Below, piece by piece: positions 10,546-23,403 of a stretch of 64,000 bases of DNA. Each line of letters begins with the position of its first letter. Positions within the stretch are counted from its first letter, which is position 1. The DNA is from Irpex lacteus. Lineage: Eukaryota > Basidiomycota > Agaricomycetes > Polyporales > Irpicaceae. A model generated the notes under the pieces. The model was not told where the DNA came from. It saw only the letters and a program-made list of their open reading frames with translations, and searched no databases. Made by a program: the position numbers and the translations under genes. The stretch covers positions 1 through 64,000 of the forward strand of contig MQVO02000040.1 of NCBI GenBank assembly GCA_001986395.2. The letters run 5' to 3'.

Positions 10546-13322
10546 TCACGGGTCCACACGTCGACTAATCGACGGCCCCAGCTCGATACCTTCTTCTTCA
10601 GCCTCCCCCTCTCCTTGACGGGCCTCGCCACCCAGTTCTTGTGCCATGGGTCGTGGAGAAGAATATGGTGGCGGCGGTAAGCTATCGCTCCTCTCCATCC
10701 TCCCATCCCCTTCCCTGTCACCCTGCCCCTCGCCCGCCGCATCCCGCTCCCGCTCCCCGTCCTGCTGCCCAAAGGTAATAGGCGGGACACTCAACCTCCC
10801 CCATTCTTCCTCAGCTTCCTCCCACCCCAACTCCCCTTCCTACTCTGCCCACCCACACCGCTCCCGTTCCCCCTACTCGGACGGCTAACCATCCCAACGA
10901 CCCTCTTCACCACCCACACAACCCCTCCAATCAGCCGTTTCGCCCCGAAGACGAGGTATTGTAATGTGAGCAGAATACCCGCGAGGAAACACATAACAAG
11001 CACCGCCGTCGGCCACGCGTCCCACGCCACAGCCAACAAAAACAGCATCAACGCGCAGGACGACACGAACAGACACATCGCCGGTAACCTGCACACCAGA
11101 CAAAAATAAAAGTACGTCGGGTCCTCATCCTCATTGCCATTATCGGAGAGGGAGGAGAGGGAGGAGATATCGGCTGCGAGACGTCTGAAGCGGTCGACGT
11201 CGCCTGAGCTGTAGAGGACGAGGAACCAGGCGTCGATGACGAGGCCTATGGCTGCTGTTATGCTGCCGAGCGTGACGGAGCGCAGGGCGAGGCCGTCCAT
11301 TGCGAAGAGGGTTGTGTCTTGGCCGGAGGAGTAGCCGAAGACTGCTGCGTTCAATCTGTGTGGGCGTGAAGAGGTGATGTTAGCTGGATGGTCACGGATA
11401 GACGAAGGAGCGGAAGAGAGTGGGAGAGGGGGGAAGGTCGAGGTAAACGGCGTAGCGAGCACGAAAATCGAATCGAAGATCGACAAGTCGCCGAGTACAA
11501 GAACGCACGTAGAGACGTGTAGTAGGTAACGGCGTGGCGAGGACGAAAATCGAATCGAGCATCGACAGGATGCACGTAGAGACGTGTGGTAAGTAGCAGA
11601 CACGTCGTGTCGTCCTGCACTGCGCGACGCCACTGTAATTCTGCATCGTGCGACGCCACATTCGTACATTCGAGCCACCATCCCAAACGACGAGTCTCAA
11701 CACGAAACGTAAGCAAATCGCGCGACCTCATCCTCGCGCCGGCTTGCACAACCCGTCATATCTTAGTCATAAGACTTCCTCGCAGCAACGCACAGAAAAG
11801 GCAAAGCCACAAGGGACAACGAACTCCAACGCAAAAGAGGTGAAGAAGCAACCAAAAACAAATCAATCACTCACGTAGCAACCCCCAAAAGCCACCCCCC
11901 AACCGCATACCACTCCCCAAGCAGCCTAACCAACACACGCCCAAAATCGCACTGCGGATGCGAGAGCTCCCTATATGGCGAGAAGGAGTCGAGGAGGAGC
12001 TCCGTGCGGGTGAAGGGTTGCGGGGGTGGGCAGGGGGATGTGTGGGGGTGGCAGACGTCGAGGTAGGAGGAGGAGGGGGAGGCGGGGGAGGGGGAGAAGG
12101 TTATGATTTTGGTGGTGTCGGCGTTGTCGGTGTTGGAGGGGTGTGGGGAAGAGGTAAATGTGATGTTGTAGATTTCGTTGACGTCGACGTCAAACTCTTC
12201 CTCTTTGCCCGTGGTATTCGACGACGAGCGGGGGTCTTGCGGTGGAGGAGTAGACGGACACTCCTCCTCCTCCTCCTCCTCACATTCGGAAGAGAAAGAT
12301 GATTCTTCGTCTGTGGTGTGTATATGATACCCCTTCGTCTTTCGGTTTTGTCGGGAGCGTCTTCGTTTTCGTCGACGGAGGGTTGAGGATGGAGGGGAAG
12401 GGTGAGGGAGGAGGTGAGGAGAAGGGAGGAGGTGGGTGGTTTCGTCTGCTGATAGGGTTGGGGATCCTAGACGGTGATGTGAGTACATGCTAGAACGGAA
12501 GTGTGTATGCGCGAATGACTCACCTAGAGGACTCGCACCCAACGTTTCATCTTCCGAGAACCCACGCTCCTCATAATCAGACGTATAATTCGGTGCCCGA
12601 GACGACGACGGTGTAGGTTCGGGCGAGGTCGAGGTGGGAGAGGAGGGAGGAGCAGGAGGGGTGAGACGGAGGACGATCATGGCGCAGTTGAGTTGTCTGC
12701 TGCCCGTCACGGTTGGTGAGCGTTTGCGCATTGGTGGGCATTTGAGTGTGAGGGGTATATCTACATAGTTGGGTGTCAGTGAGTAAATATGTGAGGGAGG
12801 TGAGGGAGAGGCGTACTTGATGTAGGTTTGTCCTGTCTGCGGACGAGGTCGCCTAAGGTGAGGAACACAGACCCGACGAGGTACCGTTTTCGTTTACTCT
12901 TCTTTGTGTGTGATTGGTGCCATACTTTGATTTCTATGCGGGAGGCGTGGTGTACTTCGTGTCTATGTACGCGTTAGTTCAATTCGCGTTGAGACGAGAG
13001 GCTAAATGACGGAACACGTAGACGGCGGAGAGGACGGGGAGGAGAAGATGGGGAAAGGGAGAAACACGTACAGCTCAATGGGAGCCTTCAAATTCGGGTT
13101 GCGCCCGTCACATCCAAGCACAGTCTCATGTGTCCGGTCATGGTCGACAACAGTAACGCCGACGATAGGTCGCCAGGACCTCTCTGGGCGGAGGAACTGG
13201 ATGCCTTGTGTAGAGACCACTATCGAGGCGTACGCGTTAGCACAAGCATAATGGTCTGGAGGATAGATAGAAAGGTGCCCTGTACTAACCTGTGAGATAC
13301 CAAGGACTGCGCCGTCGATCAT
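10546..13322 (-). CDS. C2-domain-like membrane protein (uncharacterised), with a possible frame break near its C-terminus
   Basis: Several minus-strand exons join into one product. The N-terminal part (13322 to about 13073, then about 12955-12829, then from about 12761) resembles a C2 domain: YASIVVSTQG, HETVLGCDGRNPNLKAPIEL, SRIEIKVWHQSHTKK, YLVGSVFLTLGDLV, then MIVLRLTPP. A long low-complexity acidic/Ser-Pro linker follows (to 11871), then intron 11870-11356, then a hydrophobic exon (11355-10791) with three likely membrane helices including SITAAIGLVIDAWFLVLY and VLVMCFLAGILLTLQYLVFG. That frame stops at 10791. An overlapping frame (10830-10546) continues in a more convincing way, with an acidic tail, a PPPPY motif and an end ELGPSISRRVDP, so a one-base slip in a G-rich run near 10830 or an unseen intron is possible. 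C2 domains usually bind phospholipids; the specific role is unknown. Confidence 0.5.
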
Positions 13323-13689
13323 CTCGTTAGCTGTCTGTATATGGATTAGAGTTAGAGAAGCAAACTAACACGTACTCTGGGAACTCCATCTCTGTGGTGC
13401 ACTGTCAAAGTGCGACTCAGTAATGTACAGACAGGCTAGGACGTGTCAATGAGAGGACAGATGGTGGTGGACGTGGTCGCAGTGGACGTGGGTCCCGGCT
13501 GTGCAGCCTGTGCGCTCAGCTATAATATGGGCGGTGTGCGTCTATCCAATAATGCGATGCTTAAAACGTGGTCCGACCGGGCCGTCGATATCCTTCAGAG
13601 TCGTACATCGCTCTACAAGCACCGAAGTCCATGCATGCGCACATAACAATTCAATTCGTCCAACCTATACTGTACTGCACCAGTTATAC

Positions 13690-15706
13690 CTACACAACAG
13701 TGAACCCCTTCAAACTAACACTCGCATCCTCCGAAAACATCACCTCCTCCCCATTATCCACCCTCACAACCTCCGCAACCCTCACACCCGCAATACTCCC
13801 CTGCGCAACAAACGACACATGCACAGGGAAGAACGCGCTCACGTCGTCCCCGCCCACTGAGAACTCGAGCGTACCGGTGCGGTTGGAGGAGGCGTCGACG
13901 CGCCCGATTATCCAGTCGATGGCGTGGCTTGAGCCGTTGAGGGCCCATTCGCCGGAGTGCGAGGAGACGGTGGGGTAGGAGCCGGAGCTGGGAGGGAAGT
14001 TTGTTAGTGACTGCGGTTGTGGGATGGGTGAGATGGGGAGGAGACGTACGGCAGGGGTATGGAGATGACGACGTCGTGTAGGATGACGCCCTCGTTCTCG
14101 AGTTCGTACTCGATATTCACATCGCACGTCCCATCGTTCCCCGGTGTAGGCCAGCAATTGACTGCCACCACCATTAGCCTCACACATATATAATCAAACA
14201 ACCAACTCACTAGACAACGGCACATAACTCTCATCCTTCCCCGCATACCTCCACTTCAACACCGCCAGAGCCTGTCCAACCGGGAACGCCCTCCCCGGAT
14301 CCTTCAACGCGATCACCCTCTCCTTATTCGCCGCAAACTTCCCCACATTCGGATGCTGCTTGTACTGCAACTCCGGGCCGAAAGACGTAGCGGGCTCAGC
14401 GAGGGTGAGCTTCACCCGCGACAGGGTGCTGTCGGTGATTTGGAGGTTCATGTCGCCGGTGAGCTCGAGGTTGTTGAGCCCGCCTTCGCGGGCGAGTTCG
14501 AGAGAGAGGGTTTCTTTGACGATTATGTGCACGCTATCCACCACACCCATCAGCCATCGTTCTCTCTAGCTCGTGCAATTGCATACAACGAGCACTCACC
14601 TCTCAGGCGTAACAACAGGCAACGAACTCTGCACCTGGGGCACTTGGTGCTGCCCATGCACACCCCCAAAAGTCTGATGCTCCCCCGGCACAGGCGTCCC
14701 CGGCACACTCATATCCTCACTCAACAGCGCCTCACCCCCAAGCGCATCCAACAGCTGGCTCTGCGTCGTCTTCTTCCCCCCGCCCAATTGCATCCCGCTC
14801 TTCTTGAACGCGGGAGCCTTAGCGACGGGTGCGGCGGGTGAGGCGGCGCGGGCGGGTGTGGGGGCGTCGTAGCGTTGTGGGACGGGTGCGTAGCCTGAGA
14901 TCCCGCCGCCGAGGTACCCACCGGGACCGCCGCCCCCAGAAGTGGCGGCGCGCCGTTGTTGTTCGCGGCGTTGCATTTCGAGTTGTTTGGCGCGGCGTTT
15001 GAGTTCTTCTTTTGCTTCTGCTTCTTTGTTCTGGTGGTACACATCTTCAAGTTAGCATATATCCACTCGAGATGACAGTATAGTTTGCACGCACCCTCGC
15101 GATGATCTCCTGGATCTTCTCCTCATGACTCTCCATCTCCAACACATTCCTCACCTGCATCAAATTCACACTCTCCCTATACCCAAGACTAACAACCTCA
15201 TCGAAAGCCTCAAGAATCTCAAACGCATTCCTCTGAATTTCCCTCTGCTCCACTCCACCACTCCTACACAGATCCACCACCACGCGTGCAAACAAATGCA
15301 AAGTGTCGATGTCCTGGAGGATGTTGGAGGCTTTGTTGGTGATGAGGACGATGTAGAGGGTGTCTTCGAGGGGTTGGTAGACGTAGCGCACGTCGGAAGT
15401 CTCGAGGGAGGTGTGTTGGGTTGTGCTCGGGGGTGGGAGGAGCTTGGGGAAGGAGGCGAGGAGGGAGTCTATGCGTGTGCGGGGCATGTCGCGGAATTGG
15501 CGGGAGAGGACGGCTGGGAGGGGTGAGCATCGCGAGTAGTGGTGAGAGTAGGTTCGTGAGTACGTGCTGGTGAGATGAGGAGGGAGGATGAGACGCACCT
15601 TTGCCCGCCTTCGTGCATATCGACGCAGCAAGGACAACCTACAAAGAACCCACCTCGTTCATCAGCCCCGTCACACTTAGTACAACTGAACGCTGAAACA
15701 TACCAT
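13690..15706 (-). CDS. RET2: Coatomer subunit delta (delta-COP)
   Basis: Delta-COP is part of the COPI coat that moves cargo from Golgi to ER and within the Golgi. Exon 1 is only the ATG (15706-15704); the intron ends before VVLAASICTKAGK (about 15637-15600); exon 3 starts at 15513 with LSRQFRDMPRTRIDSLLASF, giving the longin-like N-terminal domain. An intron near 15098-15031 joins EIIAR to NKEAEAKEELKRRAKQ, a helical linker. After a Gly/Pro-rich hinge the mu-homology domain follows in exons at about 14525-14210 (LELTGDMNLQITDS, FPVGQALAVLKWR), 14170-14050 (CWPTPGNDGTCDVNIEYELE) and 13990-13690 (GEWALNGSSHAIDWIIGRVD), stopping at TAG 13690-13692. All expected parts are present and open, so the gene looks functional. 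It is the nearest clearly intact conserved gene to this telomere. Confidence 0.93.
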
Positions 15707-17395
15707 TTTGTTATTCTACAATGTCGAGTGTGAAGGTGGTCGTCGAAGCTAGAGATGAATTGGATTGGACGTGTCGCATATCGAAGGAGCGCCCATGCTC
15801 GTATCGGCCACGTGGCTGCGATCAGATCAAGTACGAGGTTTGAAAGGAACCGATCCGTGGCTTGGACGTGGACTGCCATGTTCAAGTTCGTCGACGAAAG
15901 TAGGTGCGTTCGTTGAGCATTTCTTGCTGCTATATCCTTGATGTTTGACTCTGTACTGATATTAATCCCCCAGACTACTCACCCTCGGGCTCGCGATAGA
16001 TGAGGGCTCGAGCTTCGAGCTTCGCCCGCGAGCTGGGGTCTATATGAAAACAACGTACCATGTCTAACGACTACGACGAATAGGCATCTCCGATGAGATG
16101 GCTATAGCCTTATCGCACTGCAACAACTACGGCCCATATCTTATATACGCATATATCGAGGTCCAGTACGCTCAAATCGTGCACAACGAATAAACCTCCG
16201 ACGTCAGCCACTCGAGGTCGATCAAAGAGCAGGTAAGTACTCACTTCTTAGGCTACTCGACATTTCTAACGTTGGTATACGCGTAGTAAGGCGCATATAT
16301 GCAGGTCTGGGATATTCCCTGACCTCATGCCAGCTCTCTTCCGACGTCGAGCAGGGCGTACTGGCCGCGCGACGCGACTTCTCAACGAACGTATGCCCTT
16401 TGGGATTCTCAGGCATATACGCACGCGGACAATTTCCCCGGACCAACATGATGGCTGCGTGGTCAAGTTACAGGTGAGTCAGTTTTAATTCTACTCGGAC
16501 GTCAGCGTTTCTTTAACTGTGCATGTACCAGGGCGGCGTCGACGTTTACTATGCGTTAACCCATTCAACAAGGCGCATATGCCCAGGCTTGCCATGGTCA
16601 GCTTACGTACCTTGATTTCGCAGCTACGCATTGTTGTCCGAAAAAAGATACAACGCGCGTGGACTCGAACCCAGACGGCCAAGTTCCGTTTCTGACAGAC
16701 GTCAGTTCTTCAGCAGCTAGCGAGTCATTTCACGATTACTTCAACCACGTCCTCTTGTTTTATACCACTATGAATTGGACAAGACAAGCCCGAGAGGGAC
16801 GCAGTTCAGTGTTACTCGTCCGTTGGGGCTCATAGTAAGCAGGCTGACCGAAAATCATACAATTATCGCTTTTCTTGCAGCCATGAGCGATGACATACGA
16901 TTCTAGATGTACTATCGCGCTTGTATGGAAATATCTACGCAGCAGTTAACTCTGTTACACCGTAGCCTCCCCTACTCTATAGGTAATGCTCAGACTCCGA
17001 CTCAGATGTGGATCCTCTTTCGATTATGCCAATATGTCTTGGGCCCCCGCTATCGGCAGTATATACACTACTGTCATCACTGCGAGTAGTCTCTGGACTC
17101 AGGAGTGATGAAGTAAGTAGAGCTTCGACGTATGTTCATCCTTCGCTCGTTTTCTGTTCTTCAGTGGGTCCATATTTGTACTCTGTCGCACGCTCGCTTT
17201 CACCAGGCAAGACTCTCACGCCTGTCATCTTATTTTCTTAAGAACTGACTACCGCCTTCATCCAGCCCATCGTAGGTATCTGGCGCGCCCACTGCAACGT
17301 ATACCTATAACGTTGACTCGTTTTGTTTACAGGCTCGCATCTAACTAAGCGTGCGTGCCAGATCGCGACGTTGCACTCTCTCGGTGGCCACTACT
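15707..17395. other. Intergenic region between delta-COP and the first F-box gene
   Basis: About 1.7 kb with no convincing gene. It contains a tRNA-like remnant near 16650 and two weakly similar segments (around 16230-16330 and 16465-16600, sharing ctactcg and aaggcgcatat). The first 150 bases are presumably the delta-COP promoter. The last 100 bases include a splice-like pattern (ttacag before 17333), so an untranslated leader exon of the F-box gene is possible. Confidence 0.45.
16643..16745 (-). other. Degenerate tRNA-like sequence (possible tRNA-Ser or SINE remnant)
   Basis: On the minus strand the motif gggttcgagtcc (T-loop/B-box) is followed by acgcgcgttg and then a run of T, as in a Pol III gene end. 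About 85 nt upstream there is gacgtggttgaag, reminiscent of a tRNA 5' end and A-box. The T-stem and acceptor stem do not pair properly, so this is at best a decayed tRNA or tRNA-derived element. Confidence 0.25.
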
Positions 17396-18977
17396 ATGTA
17401 CAGCGATCGAGGTACGATGAACGCCATACGAGAGCACGCCCGGCTTGTCTACGATATCTTAACGTTCAACTTCGAAATCGACGATGGCTCCCCACCACCC
17501 ATGGCCAGTATGCCCGTTCCTGAAGAGTTGCTCGAAAATATCCTGTATTGGGTCCGTCAGGAAGATATCGGATCAACGCCCCGCTTGCAGGCTGGTATGC
17601 TCAAAAACTGCGCCTTGGTATGTCGATACTGGGCGAGGCAATCCCGTCGATACATTTTTAGTGGCAAGAGACTGCATATTCGTTCACTCGAGCACGCTCA
17701 GATGTTTAGGGAGTATGCGCTTCACGGTAGTCCCAAACTGCTCAAGGTGTGCGACCTCATAGGCGAGTTGAGTGTTTCGGAGAGGTTTAGCGCATCCCGT
17801 TCGTTCCTCGACCTGGTACACCTCCCCACGACACATGATAAGCTCCGCAGAGTCGAAATCCGTGGGCCCTTTCCACCCCAGATCCAACCCTTGAGGCTGG
17901 ATACGCCACATTGGAAGCTCACCAACGTCGTCTCCATACCACCGACAACTACCGCATACGAAACCGTCGATTTATCCGACCTCACATTCCCATCCTTCGC
18001 ACACTTCGTCAAATACTTGAAATACTTCCATACTGCCACGCGTATGGAGCTTATATCTGTGAAATGGAGCGATAAGGTTCAGGCATCGCTTCTACGCCCT
18101 CTACCAGTTCTACACAGACGTCGCCGCATCGACGTTCAAACTTCAGACTGCCCAGATGGGTTTCTTGTGGGATGGCAGGCGATCACGATGTATGCGGATT
18201 CGTTCATCCATAGCGTGGTCGATCGCGATCAGCAGTGGGCGTTGGATATCATGTCGTTCCTGCGTGACCACTACGAACAGTTGGATGTCCCTGGGTGCTA
18301 TTGTCAATATGAGTTTCAAAGTGGTAGGTGTTTCTCTTTCCATATCTGATTGGATTACGTACAAGCTGGCTTATGACTGCACAGGCTTTTGTCGGTATTA
18401 TGACGACGAGCCTGATTTACCCAGGTTTCGAATCTTCGTGAAGAGAAGTATGGATTATCCGAGTGTGTCGATCTCGCTCTGGCATAGCGCGAAGCCTTCT
18501 ACATATGAACTTACTGTCCGTGGGTCGCCGAAGCCAATGCGCATTGTCGGACTAACATGTCATATCGGAGCCGGCCTTGATTCAAGACGAAAGTACATCA
18601 CACCGGACCTTACTCGCTTGCGCAGACGACTCGAAGAGCGATGTGCGCTGCGCGTCGTCGCCTTCACTTTCAGCTCGTTCGAAGCACTCAAAACCGCAGT
18701 AGAGTGCTATCCGTCTCTTCGAGAACCCTGGCCACATACTTGCATCTACATCTTAGCGTACCGCCGCGAGCTTCCTCCCATGCCTTCCACAACATCAGGT
18801 TATCGTCACAATCCGAAGCGAAATTATACAGCAATAGATCCTACCACTCTGGAAGCTACAGGTATATCTCGATGTCTACCACTGTAGGTTGTATACTGAT
18901 CATTGCGTTCAGGAGAAAACTGGAAGACCCCGTCTTATATCGTCCCTACTATTCTCACTGGCAGTAGTAGTCACTGA
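17396..18977 (+). CDS. F-box-like family protein, paralogue 1
   Basis: One of four paralogues in this window. Three exons: 17396-18323, 18385-18861 and 18913-18977, all with GT-AG introns and matching phase, giving 489 residues. The N-terminus has an IREHARLVYDIL helix, then the F-box-like VPEELLENILYWVRQED and KNCALVCRYWARQSRRYIFSG, typical of fungal F-box proteins that recruit substrates to SCF ubiquitin ligases. Conserved blocks shared with the paralogues follow: EHAQMFREYALHGSPKLLKV, FLDLVHLP, RLDTPHWKL, VGWQAITMYADSFIHSVV, SPKPMRIVG, EERCALRVVAF, and the end ATGENWKT. No leucine-rich repeat or WD40 domain is visible, so the substrate-binding part is family specific. An internal ATG at 17417 is an alternative start. 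The frame is intact. F-box function is inferred from the N-terminal motif. Confidence 0.8.
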
Positions 18978-19718
18978 TAATTGCATCTTGACCTCGAGTT
19001 GCATGCGCCGAGAGTGTACAATCGCCAACGTTTTATTATCACCGTCTATCAATTACAAGCTTACTTGTAACTCTCTAAATCCAAGCCATTAGCGCAGGTC
19101 AATTATTAGTGGACATTGGGTCTTTGAGTACAGTACTAGGCAGCGTGTGATGCAACGAGGAGGCAGAGAACGAGGAGGATATGTACGCGGAGCACATTGC
19201 AGAAGTAGCGGAAGAAAACAGGTTCGAATGGAGTCAGTCAAGTAGGATGGAACGAGTGGACGGGCGTAGTACCTTTACACATCAGCAATATAGCAGGCGT
19301 ATTGGGTTACAAGTTAGACTTTCGATCGGGTTAGAATTAGACTTAGAACTTACAACGTCTTGGGTAATGGTATTAGGAAAGTGGATTTGGTAGTGTGGTC
19401 GTGGATGTGATAAGTGCATATGTCATTGTAAACGTGTCCGAGTTAAGTGGCAATAGTGTAGTAGTTGATGCGCACACGGCGCTCGCGAGTTCAAGCTTAT
19501 GGCCAGGTATTTTCCCACGCCAAAAGCGAATACTTGCATTTGGTTCTACTGTGTTCGCTTCAATCTATTGTAGTAATTAATGACCTATGTACTGGTCCTG
19601 ACATGTACATATTATTTTTAATGTCGTTCCGTGAGTCCTATCTGTGCAAACCGTTAGTTGAGCCCAGCTTCAAGCGAGGGCGCCTAGTTTCGTGTTGACG
19701 ACGAAGAGTAATATACAT
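18978..19718. other. Intergenic region with no recognised feature
   Basis: About 740 bases between the F-box gene and the end of the first Plavaka transposase gene. Only short ORFs with no recognisable product occur. The inner end of the Plavaka element is expected here, but I could not identify a matching terminal inverted repeat. Confidence 0.4.
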
Positions 19719-22700
19719 TCAAAACGCTATCGTATGGCTGTGATGATCAGCGTATTTGTTTACATAAAAGCCACGGAAAGAATCAAGAGAGTCTGAGTAT
19801 GATAGATTTGTTGGTAAAAAGTCGTCACCCGCCATTCCTATCAGATGCGCCGCTCTAACCATAGTATCGATGTGCACGACGGACATCACCCTTGCACCTG
19901 TTCTTCGTTCGTACTCGGGCCTAACCATCCACATACCAGTGTCTGGGCATGGTGAATCACCTATAGGGAGAAACCAGCTCACGAGGGCACAAGGATAGGT
20001 GGTGTGGCGCCACTCGAAGGACATGAAGGCATGTACGCGGACAACATACAACCCTCGGAAACCCGGAAGCGAGCTATCCTTGGTAAGATAAACACAGTCC
20101 TGCCGGCCAGGACCCCCGTGCCATCTGCTGACAGCACGGATACGCTCGCGCCGCATCCCCTGTACTCCACAGTGGTCGCTTGGAGCAAAGAATGTTGCCG
20201 TCGCCGAAGGGTAAAGATAGAGTCTTGAGGTAATGAAAGGGAGTTCTTCGACCGGAACTGTTGTAGAGTCAACATCAGGGAAGAGCTGCTCGTAAAGGAA
20301 CCGCCGTAGGAGCTCGGGCAGGTGGGAAACACCTAAGTAATTTGCTACCCCGTTGACATCCTTAGGCACTCTGCGCACTAGATTATGAAATAGTAGATAA
20401 GCAAGGACTACATTTTGTAAGCCATATAAACTTACGTGGAGACTTTGCGAGGACTACTTCTGCCTCGATACCGCCCTCTACTACACTGCCATCGTCGTTG
20501 TCATTGATTGCTGCATCACCGCGTCGTGGTTGAGAATCCCCACCGCTTGGCAGGGGAACTGCAGGAATATCGAGCATACCGCGTATGCCAAAGTCAATGC
20601 GCGCGGCGGCAAGCTTGTCAATTCGTGAGTTTGTTGTCAGCATCTGCCCCAATGCCTTGTATCTGCTCGATCGACGCCATGGTTGCTTTACCGCCTTGAT
20701 ATGTTTAGACTCTGTGATAGACGAACATAAACCATTTGGGGCACCGAATTGTTGAATAACATGCCTATAGTGCTTGAGAGAATGCTGCCGCGGAAGAGAG
20801 AATCCGTCGGTGCGAACACCGACTTTCTCAAAGATGACTCGTTCCCGATGGTACCGCTCCAGCGCATCGCTGATCGCCGTGAGCGTATCCTCGTCAATGA
20901 CGTCCCGTCGCACCAAATAGCAGAAGTCGAGGAATGCTGAAAAGGCACGAACCATCTCAGCTGGTACATGACCCGCTATAGCTGGCAGCCAAACCTATGC
21001 CAGAAATACCATAATTGAGAAACGCTGGACGGCATCTGAAGATATATTTGCGCATAAATATACGAAACACACCTTCATGAGAGCTTTGGAATCGTCGCCG
21101 GTCCACTGCTTAAATCCTCGACCTTGCGGAAATCGGCGAAGCCCAGGAAATTGAGGGACGGCAGCAATCCTTTATCAACACAATCAATTGGGTAAGTATT
21201 TGCACAAACACTTCGCATGCAAGCGGAGACATACCTTCTATCGATATCAGCCATAATAACAGCTGCTCTAGCCTTTCCATGGACGCGAACCAGGTACTCC
21301 TCGACCCAGGTGACGAGATGATCCTTGAATGTCCCCTTGATGATTTGGTGCAGTATATCCGGTGCAAGAAGGCTGTGAATATCAGCTCGGGGGAAGCCGA
21401 CTGTAAATGGCTGTCAATTTACAGACAATGAGCAGCCAGTAGTCAAGAGGCGGGCGATACTCTGAGAACTTTGAGATACTTACCACGATATCACTCACAA
21501 TGCCATATTGATCCCACAGTGTTCTGGCATCGAATGCGTCCAGCAGAGCGCGGGTGTGTACATGCGAACGTCGTCCATAACCCTCTGCATCAAGGTTGTG
21601 AGGTGGTGCAGTACATCTTACAAATTACGGTGAGCATAATACTAATACACAAGCGATAGCATTGTGGACGTACCTTGGACACCATCCCTGCACAACCCCA
21701 GAGAGTAGTACTTGTTCAGGATAGTCGGCAATGTAGGGCCCAAGACTCCATATAACTCGGCGAAAATGGCCATCCGCGCATTTGACAACCTCTGGGGTCT
21801 CCATTCCGTCGCGCAAAGGTTGCAGGATATGATGAAGGGTATTATGAAAAAGCTGACGTCGGAACTTGCGGAACTGTGGGTCGTTCTCGTGCTCTCTGTC
21901 CGCTGAAGCAATGTGAGATGTTCATTCAGTGAGCCGAAACTTGGAAAGCAAAGACGTACTTTTAGGAATGGCCAGGAAGGCAAACAGGGAGACGGCGTCG
22001 CGATGAGCACGTCGTGCAGCGTTCGTGACCATTCCATTCATAATATAAGCAGGGTAGTATTCATTCTGCCCTGTTGCAACTGAGACAGTCGTCTTGTCGC
22101 TACCGAGTATGACAGGACATAACGCGGCGCCGTGAGTAGACGGATCGACGGCAATCTTATCCTTTGTAGGTTTCAGCATTTGTATCTCGTTTAAGTTTGC
22201 GTTCATACTTACTGCTTCTTCCCATGCCCAATCACCTGACATAAAATCCTTATATTCACGCTTAAGACCTCGTCGATACACGCGTTTCGGAGCCCAGTCC
22301 ATCTCGTCAGCAAAACTCCTGTTGCCAATCTGATTGATAAGAAGTTGTCTCGGGCACCGGTACCAGACCGTATACTCATCATCCATCCACTGCGGCGCAT
22401 TCCCCACCGGTTTCGGCCCTGTGTACGAGACAGTCAACGACTGCCATGGAACCTCTCCAACAGTGATGGCGTCGATGGCATTGTGGAGGTCCTGATGGTT
22501 TGCAAATGGAGGGGGCTTATCACTACCGTAATAGGCTGCGAGAAGGTCCATCAACTTGTCGAGTTTCTTTCCTGATAGCTGCACTTCCCGATACAAGAAA
22601 TCGGCGAGCTCAAACTCTGCCCGATCCTTGAACGGTTTGTAGCCATCGACCGCGACAGGTGGTGGACGAGGCACATGCGGCTCTAAGAAATTCCCACTGG

Positions 22701-23184
22701 CATCGCATGGAGTGCCTATGATGAGAACATGCATTAGCATCAGACGGGATTTAGTCAATGGGTAAGACGGACCGTCGAGATATGGATGCGTGAAGACCCG
22801 AAGAGGGGTTTGACTGGGATGGGAAGTGGGTGCAGTATCCTCGGAGTCGTTCGTTGATGGTGTGGCATCGTCATTTGGTGGGGTGTCGTCGATTGGTGTG
22901 GCGTCGTCAATTGGTGCGGCATCATTGTTGGATAGAGCTGCTTGATCCAGTGGAGAGGGGGTGCGTGGAGGCTGAAAAGAAGAGGAACCCGTAGGACCCA
23001 CAGTAAGTCGTGCAGAGGGTTCAAGGTCATGGTGGGACGGCTGAGAAGAATTGGTAGAGAATTTGAGATGTGAAACGAGATGCCGCTTGAGGCCTGAATG
23101 TGTAGAGAACTTATCCGTGCACCCCGGAAATTCACAGTGGATGGTGCGTTCACGATAGGTGAATTTACGACGTTGAGCAGGCAT
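19719..23184 (-). CDS. Plavaka-type transposase with N-terminal C2H2 zinc finger (element 1)
   Basis: Plavaka transposases belong to the CACTA-like DNA transposons expanded in mushroom-forming fungi. The start at 23184 gives MPAQRRKF and then a C2H2 finger (CEFPGC, then KFSTHSGLKRHLVSH). The core blocks are in the long first exon (about 23184-21962): FADEMDWAPKRVYRRG, YKDFMSGDWAWEEA, GAALCPVILGSDKTTVSVAT, YYPAYIMNGMVTNAARRAHR. Later exons carry DREHENDPQFRKFRRQLFHN and GVVQGWCPR (about 21903-21670), the stretch DILHQIIKGTFKDHLVTWVE (around 21350-21110), a helical part with VRAFSAFLDFCYLVRRD (20955-20450), and the C-terminal exon (20376-19719). Introns are short and ORFs are open throughout, so it may encode a full protein. 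It is divergent from the DUF6532-like gene at 23404, with only 219 bp between the starts. Confidence 0.82.
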
Positions 23185-23403
23185 CCGAGTCGCGCGGGCA
23201 CTGTGATGGTAATTGTTAAGTTGTAGGAGCCTGGGGTTAGGGTCTACGGGAGGTGTCCGCGACGCGACACGATTGCTGGCGGAAATATTCGGGATCCATG
23301 GCAAAGGCTTGCGTCAGCTTTCCAGCTCTTCCAAACTTGCAAAGTTGACGCACCTTGCACTTGTTCTCTCCTAGCGTTATCTCAGCCTAATCCTCGACAC
23401 AGA
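23185..23403. promoter_or_regulatory. Shared divergent promoter region of the transposase and the RGG/DUF6532-like gene
   Basis: The 219 bases between two divergent start codons (23184 minus, 23404 plus) must hold both promoters. No TATA box is clear. The close head-to-head spacing suggests the two genes are co-regulated or belong to the same mobile element; this is inference from position only. Confidence 0.4.

Noticed and set aside
10392..10790. A 130-codon minus-strand ORF with WWAFGAFARGQR as a separate gene
   Set aside because: It overlaps the C-terminal frame of the C2 gene and begins inside it; some stretches look protein-like but nothing could be matched.
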